Source of the DNA: Bacteroidia bacterium
GTDB taxonomy: Bacteria; Bacteroidota; Bacteroidia; Flavobacteriales; Flavobacteriaceae
Reading direction: 5' to 3'
DNA length: 8,286 nt
Assembly (NCBI GenBank): GCA_030431085.1
Contig: JAUIJW010000095.1
Span: 1-8,286 of the forward strand
A program made the translations under genes and the position numbers. Numbering within the stretch: position 1 is the first letter of the stretch; every line of letters starts with the position of its first letter. A model generated the notes under the pieces. The model worked only from the letters and a program-made list of their open reading frames with translations, ran no database searches and had not been told where the DNA came from. This document shows, piece after piece, positions 1 through 7,290 of the stretch.

Positions 1-710
1 CCAAGAGACTCTTCAAGTTCCATGCCATTATATTTGTAATCTTGAGCAGGATTAGTAGACGTCACCACATTGTTATACCCTTTATGTTTAAGTCCAAAAG
101 GATAGTAGTTATTTTCTTCAATAATTTCTAGTTCTCCATTTTTAGCATAAACATTATCTATATAAAAATGAGTTTCAACATTAGGGTTTGTATTAGATTT
201 ATCTAATTTTAATTGCAGTCTAGTACCAGCCACTATTGTGTGGTTAAAAGTATAACTTCCCGTTTGTGCATTACTATTAAGCATGTACCAAGCTAAATGA
301 TTATCATTAGCGTCTCGTTCACTATAAAAAATTCTAAGATCTTGAGTGTTACCTTTATCAATATCAATATGTAATTCTACTTGATCTCCCACACTAAAAT
401 TATCACCTACTTCAATGTAAACTCCATTCCATTGATTTTTGACATTAACTCTCAAACGATTGTTTTCAATTTCAATACTCCCATTTGCAGCTCCTCCAGC
501 ATGAGTCCAACCATCATACTCTTCATAAAACGCACTGTTAATCAAAGACTCATAACTTTGATTAGGGTCGCTATAACTCAGTCTAATATTTCCTAAGTGA
601 TCTTTATATTGATAAATATAACTTTTAAACTGGATATCAGAATAATCTGTTTGTCCCAGAGTGATATTTATAGCCAAGAATGTAAATATAAATAGTAATT
701 TTCTCTCCAT
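1..710 (-). CDS. Partial RHS core protein with signal peptide and inserted jelly-roll-like domain
   Basis: The first 236 residues are visible; the 3' end lies beyond the left edge. The start ATG is the complement of 708-710. Residues 1-19 form a signal peptide (basic MERK, then a hydrophobic core, likely cut before Q20), so the product is probably exported. Residues 33-46 (YQYKDHLGNIRLSY) and 196-213 (an EENNYYPFGLKHKGYN block), followed by YKYNGMELEESL at 225-236, are hallmarks of the RHS repeat-associated core as found in Bacteroidetes. In typical members these two blocks are nearly adjacent. Here about 145 residues (roughly 50-192) separate them. They are rich in alternating beta-strand sequence, with Trp at 68, 94 and 141 and a terminal FYIDNVYAKNG, which resembles a carbohydrate-binding jelly roll. 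The long YD-repeat shell that normally precedes the core is absent, because the core starts right after the signal peptide. The toxin or variable C-terminus, if any, is not visible. The RHS assignment is firm; the identity of the insert is inferred from strand pattern only. Confidence 0.85.
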   Translation of the reverse strand, partial: MERKLLFIFTFLAINITLGQTDYSDIQFKSYIYQYKDHLGNIRLSYSDPNQSYESLINSAFYEEYDGWTHAGGAANGSIEIENNRLRVNVKNQWNGVYIEVGDNFSVGDQVELHIDIDKGNTQDLRIFYSERDANDNHLAWYMLNSNAQTGSYTFNHTIVAGTRLQLKLDKSNTNPNVETHFYIDNVYAKNGELEIIEENNYYPFGLKHKGYNNVVTSTNPAQDYKYNGMELEESL

Positions 711-913
711 AGAATGCGTTTTGTTAAACTTCGCTTTCACAATTATATACCAAATAATCAGTAATTTAAATTAAAGATATATTGGTAAAACTACTAAAAA
801 TATTGAATTGTTTAGGGGATCCAACTATTTTAGGTGCCGCAATATAATATTTTTTACGTTGTTTAACAAATTATTAACAACATAAGTGTAATGAAATTAG
901 GTAGTTACAAAAA
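711..913. other. Intergenic region between dnaN and the RHS gene
   Basis: This AT-rich spacer holds the end of the dnaN transcript and the 5' region of the RHS gene, both on the minus strand. I see no clear TAnnTTTG promoter and no U-tract terminator. An imperfect hairpin (GTTGTT at 858-863 with AACAAC at 876-881) lacks a following U-run on either strand. The 9-mer TTTGTTAAA occurs at 720-728 and its complement at 862-870. Confidence 0.5.
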
Positions 914-2032
914 CTAATTGCTTAACATTACTGGCATCACTAGCATGGTAATTTCCTCACCTTCTTCTAGACCGTCTATTGGGGTTAAAATTCCTGCTCT
1001 ATTTGGTAACGACATTTCTAACAAAATATCATTAGAATTCAAATTGTTAAGCATTTCTAATAAAAATTTAGAATTAAAGCCTATTTGCATGTCATCACCT
1101 TCATAGCTACATTGCAAACGTTCGTCTGCTTTGTTAGAGAAATCAATGTCTTCGGCAGATATTTTTAGCTCTGTCCCTGCCATCTTTAATCTAATTTGAT
1201 GGGTAGTTTTACTTGAAAATATAGAAACTCGTCTTACAGAATTATAAAAAATACTTCTTTCAAGTGTTAATTTATTAGGGTTTTCTTTTGGGATAACCGC
1301 CTCGTAGTTAGGGTATTTTCCGTCAATTAAACGACAGATGAGAATACTATCGCCAAATGTAAATTTTGCATTAGTATCATTGTATTCTATTGTAACATCT
1401 TCATCGTTACCTGAAAGAATATTTTTTAATAAATTTAAAGGCTTTTTAGGCATGATAAATTCTGCTACCTCATTAGCATTTACATCTTTTCTTACATATT
1501 TCACCAACTTATGTGCATCGGTAGCCACAAAGGTCAAACCTTCTGTACTAAATTGAAAAAAAACACCACTCATTACAGGTCTTAAATCATCATTTCCTGA
1601 AGCGAAAATGGTTTTGGAAATAGCCGTGGCTAAAATATTTCCTGTTAATGCTGTTTTACTCGGATTGTCTAACTCTACAGCTTTAGGAAATTCATCACCA
1701 TCCGCGTAAGCTAAGGCATACTTACCACTATTAGAGCTAATTTCTATAGTATGGTTTTCTTCAACTTTAAAAGTAAGAGGCTGTTCTGGAAACGTCTTTA
1801 AAATATCAAGTAAAAGTCTGGCAGGTACCGCTAGAGATCCAGATTCGTCTGCTTCTACCTCAATAGAGGTTGTCATTGTTGTTTCTAAATCTGAAGCGGA
1901 TATCAATAATTGATCATTACTTAATTCAAAAAGAAAATTATCAAGAATTGGTAATGTATTGTTAGAATTGATAACTCCTCCTAATATTTGAAGTTGTCTT
2001 AAAAGCTGAGAACTTGATACGATAAATTTCAT
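914..2032 (-). CDS. dnaN: DNA polymerase III subunit beta (sliding clamp)
   Basis: The 372-residue product is the ring-shaped processivity clamp of the replicative polymerase. It is cytoplasmic and acts as a homodimer around DNA, binding the polymerase alpha subunit, clamp loader and repair polymerases through a hydrophobic pocket. The length matches the family (about 365-375), and the expected three repeated clamp domains fit at roughly 1-120, 125-245 and 250-372. Visible family signatures are the N-terminal MKFIVSSSQLLRQLQ, the domain-two motif RPVMSGVFF at 151-159, and a C-terminal LVMPVML segment equivalent to the VMPMRL end of the E. coli protein. The start is the first ATG after a non-coding AT-rich leader, and a -7 element lies 52 bases upstream. 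No dnaA or recF is beside it here; the divergent neighbour is the deacetylase operon. Nothing suggests truncation. Confidence 0.98.
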   Translation of the reverse strand: MKFIVSSSQLLRQLQILGGVINSNNTLPILDNFLFELSNDQLLISASDLETTMTTSIEVEADESGSLAVPARLLLDILKTFPEQPLTFKVEENHTIEISSNSGKYALAYADGDEFPKAVELDNPSKTALTGNILATAISKTIFASGNDDLRPVMSGVFFQFSTEGLTFVATDAHKLVKYVRKDVNANEVAEFIMPKKPLNLLKNILSGNDEDVTIEYNDTNAKFTFGDSILICRLIDGKYPNYEAVIPKENPNKLTLERSIFYNSVRRVSIFSSKTTHQIRLKMAGTELKISAEDIDFSNKADERLQCSYEGDDMQIGFNSKFLLEMLNNLNSNDILLEMSLPNRAGILTPIDGLEEGEEITMLVMPVMLSN

Positions 2033-2083
2033 CTAAAAAAAGTTTAAAGAATATGTGGATTATTGTCCAATACTACAAGATTA

Positions 2084-2091
2084 CAAATATA
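2084..2091 (-). promoter_or_regulatory. Putative -7 element of the dnaN promoter
   Basis: Read on the minus strand this is TATATTTG, an exact match to the Bacteroidetes TAnnTTTG -7 consensus. It lies 52 bases upstream of the dnaN ATG, implying a 5' leader of about 45 bases. A TTG -33 element at the usual 17-23 base spacing is not evident; the nearest upstream TTG (complement of 2103-2105) is only 11 bases away. Confidence 0.45.
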
Positions 2092-2134
2092 TTATTTCTA
2101 AACAATAGATAAAAAATTAATTTATTTAAAATTG

Positions 2135-2152
2135 TAACATTCGTCTATGTTA
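2135..2152. repeat. Short inverted repeat between divergent promoters
   Basis: TAACAT (2135-2140) and ATGTTA (2147-2152) are perfect inverted arms around a 6-base spacer. The repeat sits between the -7 elements of dnaN and the deacetylase operon, where an operator could act. Six-base arms are short enough to arise by chance in AT-rich DNA. Confidence 0.25.
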
Positions 2153-2191
2153 AGGTTTTCTTAATGACAGTGATAAACTGTTATAATTTTA

Positions 2192-2199
2192 TAGTTTTG
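2192..2199 (+). promoter_or_regulatory. Putative -7 element of the deacetylase-symporter operon
   Basis: TAGTTTTG matches TAnnTTTG exactly. Transcription would begin near 2205, leaving a leader of about 19 bases before the ATG at 2224. No TTG is present at the expected -33 spacing, so the match rests on one element. It lies inside the alternative N-terminal extension that would start at 2164 and so argues against that start. Confidence 0.45.
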
Positions 2200-2223
2200 T
2201 TGCAATACTATCTAAAATATATA

Positions 2224-4731
2224 ATGAAAAAAATTGTTATTTTTTGCCTGGCGATTCTTTTATCGGCAATCTCAGTTACTGCTCAAAAACCTAAAAAACC
2301 TAATGCTTCAGAGATTTATCAATCCATACAGAATTTAAACTTTTTAGGGACTGCCATGTATATTGCAGCTCATCCGGATGATGAAAATACACGATTAATT
2401 TCTTATTTGGCGAATGATTTACATGCAAGAACAGCTTACTTATCTTTAACAAGAGGTGATGGTGGACAAAATTTAATTGGTCCAGAAATTAGAGAGATGT
2501 TAGGATTAATTAGAACTAATGAATTATTGGCGGCTAGATCAATTGATGGAGGTGAACAGTTTTTTACTAGAGCCAATGATTTTGGATACTCGAAACATCC
2601 GAATGAAACTTTAGATCTTTGGAATAAAAAAGAAGTTTTAAATGATGTAGTGAAAATTATCAGGCAATTTAAACCAGATATTATTGTTAATCGATTTGAT
2701 GCCAAATCTGCTGGTAGAACACATGGGCATCATACGTCTTCTGCAATGTTGAGCCTGGAGGCTTTTGACTTAGCCCCCCAACCTGATTATAAAACTAAAA
2801 CTGTTGAGCCATGGCAAGTAAAAAGGATATTTTTTAATACTTCTTGGTGGTTTTATGGAAGTCAAGAAAAATTTGAGAAGGCAGATAAATCTAAAATGTT
2901 TCAAGTTAATGTTGGAGAATACTATCCTTGGAAAGGTTTATCAAACTCAGAAATTGCATCATTGAGTAGAAGTATGCATAAGTCTCAAGGTTTTGGGAGT
3001 ACTGGCAGTAGAGGCGATGAAATGGAATACCTAGAATTGTTAAAAGGAGATATGCCAAAACAATCGTTGTTCGATGGCATTAATACAACTTGGAGTAGAG
3101 TAGAAGGGGGCAAAGCTATTGGTAAGATTCTTAAGGAGGTTGAAGATAATTTTGACTTTATTACACCATCAAAGAGCATTCCTAAATTAATGCAAGCCTA
3201 TCAACTTATTAAGGACTTAAAAGATGATTATTGGCGAGAGTATAAAACCAAACAAATCAAAGATATAATTGCAGCCTGTGCAGGATTGTTTCTTGAAGTT
3301 AAATCTAATGAACCTTACGGGATTAAAAAAGAACGTATACCTGTGGCTATAGAGGCTATTAATAGAAGTGCACAGCCTATGATTTTAGAGTCTGTAGTTT
3401 TACTACCTCAAAAAACAGAAATAGAGGTGGCTAAGCCATTAGAGCATAATAAAGACTTAGATATAAAAAACCATATTGAGATTAGTGAAAATTCGGCCTA
3501 TACAAGCCCTTATTGGTTGAATGATAAGGCATCTATGGGGATGTATTTTGTTGAAAATGAGTCATTAATTGGTCAGCCAATTAACCGTCCAGAGCTAAAG
3601 GCTAGGTTTAATCTGAACATAGAAGGGCAAACTATTTCTTTTGAAAGGGATGTTATTTACAAATATAACGATCCTGTAAAAGGAGAAGTTTATCAGCCGT
3701 TTCAAGTCATTCCCGAAATATCAACCTCCATCGCCTCTAGTGTAGTAATTTTTAACTCAGATACACCGAAACAAATTCCTGTAAAGGTAGTTAACCATAC
3801 CAGTAGGTCTAAAGGAACTGTAAACTTAGAAGTGCCAGAAGGCTGGCAAGTATTTCCAGAAAATATACCGTTTGAGATTAATGAAAAAGACGCAGAACAA
3901 ACGGTTTATTTCAACGTTACACCGCCGTCTGGACAGAGTACAGGCTATATCTCTCCTAGGGTTAATGTAGGGCATAAAACCTTTAATCAAGATATCGTAA
4001 GTATAAATTACGATCATATCCCTAATCAGTTCATTGTGAAGCCTGCGAAGGCTAAAGTGGTAAAACTAAACTTAAAAACTAAGTCTAAAATAATAGGTTA
4101 TATTAACGGTGCTGGTGATGATATTCCACAAAGTTTAAGGCAAGCGGGGTATCAAGTTGAAATTATTCCAGTAGAGAACATTAGTGTTAATAGCCTTAAA
4201 AAATACGATGCCATTATTGTTGGAATTAGAGCCTATAATACTATTGATAATTTGAGGTTAAAACAAAAAGATTTACTTGAATATGTGCACTCAGGCGGAA
4301 ATATGATTGTGCAATATAATACCAGTCATCGTTTAAAAATAAATGGTAATTTGGCACCATATCCTTTAGAGTTATCACGAGATAGGGTAACGGATGAAAA
4401 TTCTGAGGTAAAGTTTTTAAATAAAGATGCCGAGATTCTAAATTTCCCCAATCAAATTACAAGGAAAGACTTTGATGGTTGGGTTCAAGAGAGAGGGCTT
4501 TACTTTCCAAACAAATGGGCTACAGAGTTTAAACCTATATTATCAATGCATGACAAAGGTGAGTCTGCAAAAAAAGGAAGCTTGCTTATCGCCAAATATG
4601 GTAAAGGAAACTACATTTATACAGGCCTATCTTTTTTTAGAGAATTGCCGGCTGGTGTGCCAGGTGCTTTTAAACTTTTTGCTAACATGATAGATGCTGG
4701 TAGGCAAGAAGAACAACAACTAAAAAATTAA
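2224..4731 (+). CDS. Exported PIG-L family deacetylase with NEW3-like and GATase-like C-terminal domains
   Basis: The protein has 835 residues from the chosen start. Residues 1-20 are a typical signal peptide (MKKIVIFCLAILLSAISVTA, then Q). The PIG-L/LmbE domain spans about 35-290. It carries the metal and catalytic motif AHPDDE at 49-54 (H50, D52, D53), TRGDGGQN at 76-83, and RTHGHH at 165-170, whose H167 and H170 fit the second metal-binding segment. Family members are Zn-dependent N-deacetylases of N-acetylated sugars or glycoconjugates. About 495-585 looks like an Ig-fold NEW3/alpha-galactosidase-associated domain (PEGW at 538-541). About 620-825 resembles a class I glutamine-amidotransferase or ThuA-like fold (SGGNMIVQYN at 690-699) with no Cys at the expected nucleophile turn, so it is probably non-catalytic. 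An in-frame ATG at 2164 exists, but it would bury the signal peptide and span the -7 element. The gene heads a tight operon with the micro-protein and symporter. It is far larger than the cytosolic bacillithiol deacetylases. The substrate is not deducible. Confidence 0.9.
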   Translation: MKKIVIFCLAILLSAISVTAQKPKKPNASEIYQSIQNLNFLGTAMYIAAHPDDENTRLISYLANDLHARTAYLSLTRGDGGQNLIGPEIREMLGLIRTNELLAARSIDGGEQFFTRANDFGYSKHPNETLDLWNKKEVLNDVVKIIRQFKPDIIVNRFDAKSAGRTHGHHTSSAMLSLEAFDLAPQPDYKTKTVEPWQVKRIFFNTSWWFYGSQEKFEKADKSKMFQVNVGEYYPWKGLSNSEIASLSRSMHKSQGFGSTGSRGDEMEYLELLKGDMPKQSLFDGINTTWSRVEGGKAIGKILKEVEDNFDFITPSKSIPKLMQAYQLIKDLKDDYWREYKTKQIKDIIAACAGLFLEVKSNEPYGIKKERIPVAIEAINRSAQPMILESVVLLPQKTEIEVAKPLEHNKDLDIKNHIEISENSAYTSPYWLNDKASMGMYFVENESLIGQPINRPELKARFNLNIEGQTISFERDVIYKYNDPVKGEVYQPFQVIPEISTSIASSVVIFNSDTPKQIPVKVVNHTSRSKGTVNLEVPEGWQVFPENIPFEINEKDAEQTVYFNVTPPSGQSTGYISPRVNVGHKTFNQDIVSINYDHIPNQFIVKPAKAKVVKLNLKTKSKIIGYINGAGDDIPQSLRQAGYQVEIIPVENISVNSLKKYDAIIVGIRAYNTIDNLRLKQKDLLEYVHSGGNMIVQYNTSHRLKINGNLAPYPLELSRDRVTDENSEVKFLNKDAEILNFPNQITRKDFDGWVQERGLYFPNKWATEFKPILSMHDKGESAKKGSLLIAKYGKGNYIYTGLSFFRELPAGVPGAFKLFANMIDAGRQEEQQLKN

Positions 4732-4733
4732 TT

Positions 4734-4853
4734 ATGAACAAATTAGATAAGCCTCAATTTGGTAAATGGCAAAAAATTTTCACTTTATTATTAGCCTTTA
4801 ATCTTATATACCTCATTTTGTTCTATGTTTTAATGGTAAAATTTTCTTGGTAA
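4734..4853 (+). CDS. 39-residue single-span membrane micro-protein
   Basis: This small gene starts 2 bases after the deacetylase stop and ends 1 base before the symporter ATG, so the whole gap between the two large genes is coding. The product begins MNKLDKPQFGKWQKIF and continues into one hydrophobic helix at about 15-35, ending VKFSW. Lysines at 3, 6, 11 and 14 suggest a cytoplasmic N-terminus. I do not recognise a named family. Several sodium:solute symporters are encoded beside a small membrane protein (YhdT with PanF, YjcH with ActP, DUF4212 proteins with their partners). This gene sits in the same position but is shorter than those. A role as an accessory or stabilising subunit of the symporter is therefore an inference from context. 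That it is real is supported by spacing, length and the amphipathic-plus-helix design. Confidence 0.75.
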   Translation: MNKLDKPQFGKWQKIFTLLLAFNLIYLILFYVLMVKFSW

Positions 4854-4854
4854 T

Positions 4855-6528
4855 ATGACTAACTTAGATTGGATTGTTTTACTATTAACTTTATTTGCAA
4901 TTGTAGCCTATGGTGTTTGGAAAACGAAGGGAAGCAATAATGTTCAAGACTTTATTAAAGGAGGGAATAAAAGCCAATGGTGGACCATAGGTTTGTCTGT
5001 TATGGCTACTCAAGCGAGTGCTATTACCTTTTTGTCAACTCCAGGTCAGGCGTTTCATAGTGGTATGGGCTTTGTGCAATTTTATTTTGGATTGCCTATT
5101 GCCATGATTATTATTTGCATGGTTTTTATACCGATTTATCATAAGTTAAAAGTTTATACCGCATACGAATACTTGGAAGGAAGGTTCGATTTAAAAACCC
5201 GAACACTAGCCGCAATACTCTTCTTAGTGCAACGAGGTCTTTCTGCGGGAATTACCATTTTTGCTCCAGCCATAATTCTCTCTGCGGTATTAGGGTGGAA
5301 TTTAATCTACCTCAATATTATTATAGGAGTTCTTGTAATCATTTACACAGTTTCTGGAGGGACAAAAGCTGTAAGTGTGACTCAAAAACAGCAAATGGGA
5401 ATTATATTTTTAGGGATGTTTATTGCCTTCTTTCTTATTTTAGATTACTTGCCTCAAGATATTACATTTACCAAAGCATTAGATATTGCTGGGGCTAATG
5501 GTAAGATGAATATTTTAGATTTCTCATTTGATCTAAATAATAGATATACAGTTTGGACTGGATTGATTGGAGGTACATTTCTGATGTTGTCTTATTTTGG
5601 TACAGATCAATCACAAGTGCAACGATATTTATCAGGAAAATCTGTTAGAGAAAGTCAATTAGGATTGATATTCAATGGCTTTTTAAAAATACCGATGCAA
5701 TTCTTTATTTTGTTGGTAGGGGTTATGGTATTTGTGTTTTATCAATTTAATACAACACCTTTAAATTTTAATCCTGCAGCTACGGCATCAGTAAAACAGT
5801 CGGAATTGGCTCAAAAATATGAAAGTTTAGAACAACAACATTTAAATCTTGAAAATGATATAAGAACTAAACAGTTGGCTTTAATCGATCAGCCAAATAA
5901 CACTAGATTGATTGAAGAAATTCGTACGCTCAATCTACAGGATCAACAATTTAGAGAGCAGGCTAAAACCATGATTAAGAAAGCCGACGAAAAAGCAGAG
6001 ACCAATGATAAAGACTATATATTTATTCATTTTATACTGAATAATTTACCTAAAGGATTAATCGGACTACTACTAGCGGTAATTTTATCGGCAGCGATGT
6101 CTTCAACAGCTTCAGAATTAAATGCCCTAGCTTCAACTACGACGATTGACCTTTACAAAAGAAATATAAAACAAGAAAAATCTGAAATCCATTTTGTAAA
6201 AGCTACTAAACTTTTTACCGTACTTTGGGGTATACTGGCTATAGCCTTTGCAAGCGTAGCTAACCTCTTCGATAATTTAATTCAATTGGTAAATATTATA
6301 GGTTCTATTTTTTATGGGAATATTTTAGTTATATTTTTATTAGCATTTTTTGTAAAAATAGTTCAAGGAAGAGCTGTTTTTATAGCGGCAGTAATTACCC
6401 AAATCTTAGTTATTGGAGTGTTTCTTCTAGATGTATTGCCTTTTTTGTGGTTGAATTTATTAGGTTGCTTTTTGGTAATGGTTATAGCTTGGATTATTCA
6501 AAAGTCAACAACGATTTCAGAAGTTTAA
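4855..6528 (+). CDS. Sodium:solute symporter (SSS family) with a periplasmic coiled-coil insert
   Basis: This 557-residue inner-membrane protein of the LeuT-fold SSS family couples solute uptake to the Na+ gradient. Hydrophobic helices run through 4-22 and from 43 to the C-terminus. The first core helix carries GLSVMATQASAITFLSTPG (46-64), typical of the family. The Na2-site helix at about 403-427 contains SAAMSSTASELN (412-423), where S416 and S417 align with the Na+-coordinating serine pair of SGLT-type transporters. Between them, residues about 312-382 are hydrophilic and rich in E, Q, K and L with a heptad-like pattern. This is a predicted coiled coil inserted ahead of the Na2-site helix, on the periplasmic side by SGLT topology. 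The gene is last in the operon with the deacetylase and the micro-protein, so it may import a product of the deacetylase. The substrate cannot be read from sequence. A convergent terminator lies downstream. Confidence 0.93.
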   Translation: MTNLDWIVLLLTLFAIVAYGVWKTKGSNNVQDFIKGGNKSQWWTIGLSVMATQASAITFLSTPGQAFHSGMGFVQFYFGLPIAMIIICMVFIPIYHKLKVYTAYEYLEGRFDLKTRTLAAILFLVQRGLSAGITIFAPAIILSAVLGWNLIYLNIIIGVLVIIYTVSGGTKAVSVTQKQQMGIIFLGMFIAFFLILDYLPQDITFTKALDIAGANGKMNILDFSFDLNNRYTVWTGLIGGTFLMLSYFGTDQSQVQRYLSGKSVRESQLGLIFNGFLKIPMQFFILLVGVMVFVFYQFNTTPLNFNPAATASVKQSELAQKYESLEQQHLNLENDIRTKQLALIDQPNNTRLIEEIRTLNLQDQQFREQAKTMIKKADEKAETNDKDYIFIHFILNNLPKGLIGLLLAVILSAAMSSTASELNALASTTTIDLYKRNIKQEKSEIHFVKATKLFTVLWGILAIAFASVANLFDNLIQLVNIIGSIFYGNILVIFLLAFFVKIVQGRAVFIAAVITQILVIGVFLLDVLPFLWLNLLGCFLVMVIAWIIQKSTTISEV

Positions 6529-6740
6529 TCCCTAGCTGATTTTAAAAGAATATTAGAGTTTTTGAAATAGATAGTAAAAGCAATAGGTTGAGAATAAGCA
6601 GAAATCTACACGCTATATTATCCGATTTAATAGATAAAGAAAGCATCCGCTAAAAAATGAGGTTGCCAGTTGACGGGATAAGTCTTTTTTAAAACGAAAA
6701 TTATCTTCGCTCCACACTAAATATATAAGTTATTAATGGT
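6529..6740. other. Convergent intergenic region with no recognised gene
   Basis: This is the stretch between the symporter stop and the shared terminator. All frames have frequent stops; the longest open stretch, on the minus strand near 6620-6720, is about 30 codons and matches no family I recognise. It is probably the 3' untranslated region of the symporter operon, possibly with decayed coding sequence. Confidence 0.4.
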
Positions 6741-6743
6741 GAT

Positions 6744-6769
6744 AAAAAAAAGACCCTGATAGGGTCTTT
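6744..6769 (-). terminator. Rho-independent terminator of the DUF2911 operon, possibly bidirectional
   Basis: AAAGACCCT (6749-6757) and AGGGTCTTT (6761-6769) form a perfect 9-bp stem with a 3-base loop. On the minus strand the stem runs directly into a U-run (complement of A's from 6744), the canonical form. It begins 24 bases after the stop of the 163-residue DUF2911 gene. On the plus strand the hairpin is followed by TTTCGTTTATT-like sequence and could also end the symporter transcript, as expected between convergent operons. Confidence 0.88.
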
Positions 6770-6792
6770 CGTTTATTAAATATGTTATTTTT

Positions 6793-7284
6793 TTATTTTA
6801 CTGGGATACTGAGCCTTGCTTTATCCCAAGCAAAATTAATACTGTCGTCATCAATGGAATAACTTAACATTTCTTGAGTATCTTCAACAAACTCTGGTTT
6901 GATATTAACCCGTAGGGCATCTTGAGATTGTTTATAGGCATAAGCACCCCATCCATCATTTTTGGTGTTAAAAATGGCAACCCAATCTTTATCTTTATTA
7001 GGAATAATAAAAAAGCCATATTTACCAGCTTTTAATGTCTTTCCATTAATTTTCACATCTTTATCTAAAGTTACAGTTGTGTTTTCGTTGGCACCAGCTC
7101 TCCAAACTTTGCCATATTTTTCTAAGCCACCCCATATGGTTCTTCCTTTTACACTTGGAGCACCATAATCAATTGCTATAGCTGTACCATCAATTGTGCC
7201 TTGAGATTGTTTTCTAGGACTTTTTTGAGCATAACTTATACTGGCAATGAATAAGAATGCGAATAATATACTAAGTTGTTTCAT
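6793..7284 (-). CDS. Exported DUF2911 domain protein
   Basis: The 163-residue product has a signal peptide (residues 1-19, MKQLSILFAFLFIASISYA, then Q) and is almost entirely one DUF2911 domain. Family signatures are IDYGAPSVKGRTIWGGL (38-54), the strongly conserved KVWRAGANENTT (59-70), and INGKTLKAGKYGFFIIPN (79-96). DUF2911 proteins are common in Bacteroidetes, are predicted to be extracytoplasmic and beta-rich, and have no established function. It lies 6 bases downstream of a longer paralogue that shares the same motifs, so the pair probably arose by duplication and is co-transcribed. The gene is last before the hairpin terminator. The start is the ATG that places the signal peptide directly at the N-terminus. 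Confidence 0.92.
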   Translation of the reverse strand: MKQLSILFAFLFIASISYAQKSPRKQSQGTIDGTAIAIDYGAPSVKGRTIWGGLEKYGKVWRAGANENTTVTLDKDVKINGKTLKAGKYGFFIIPNKDKDWVAIFNTKNDGWGAYAYKQSQDALRVNIKPEFVEDTQEMLSYSIDDDSINFAWDKARLSIPVK

Positions 7285-7290
7285 GTTTTT

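Noticed and set aside
381..596. Plus-strand open frame of 71 codons
   Set aside because: It is antisense to the RHS gene, whose frame shows clear family motifs; the plus-strand translation is low-complexity and unlike any protein.
858..881. Hairpin downstream of dnaN as a terminator
   Set aside because: The stem is short and bulged and no U-run follows on the minus strand, so termination is not supported.
2054..2062. DnaA-box-like TGTGGATTA in the dnaN leader
   Set aside because: It has one mismatch to the consensus, is a single copy, and has no dnaA gene or AT-rich unwinding array arranged like an origin.
4472..4690. Plus-strand 72-codon frame inside the deacetylase gene
   Set aside because: It is a shadow frame wholly within a well-supported coding sequence, with no family resemblance.
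2224..4731. PIG-L gene as a bacillithiol deacetylase (bshB)
   Set aside because: The protein is exported and 835 residues long, with two extra domains; BshB-type enzymes are cytosolic and about 230-240 residues, and no other bacillithiol gene is nearby.
6620..6720. Possible decayed transposase or gene fragment
   Set aside because: There is an open stretch of about 30 minus-strand codons, but no recognisable family motif, terminal inverted repeat or target duplication.
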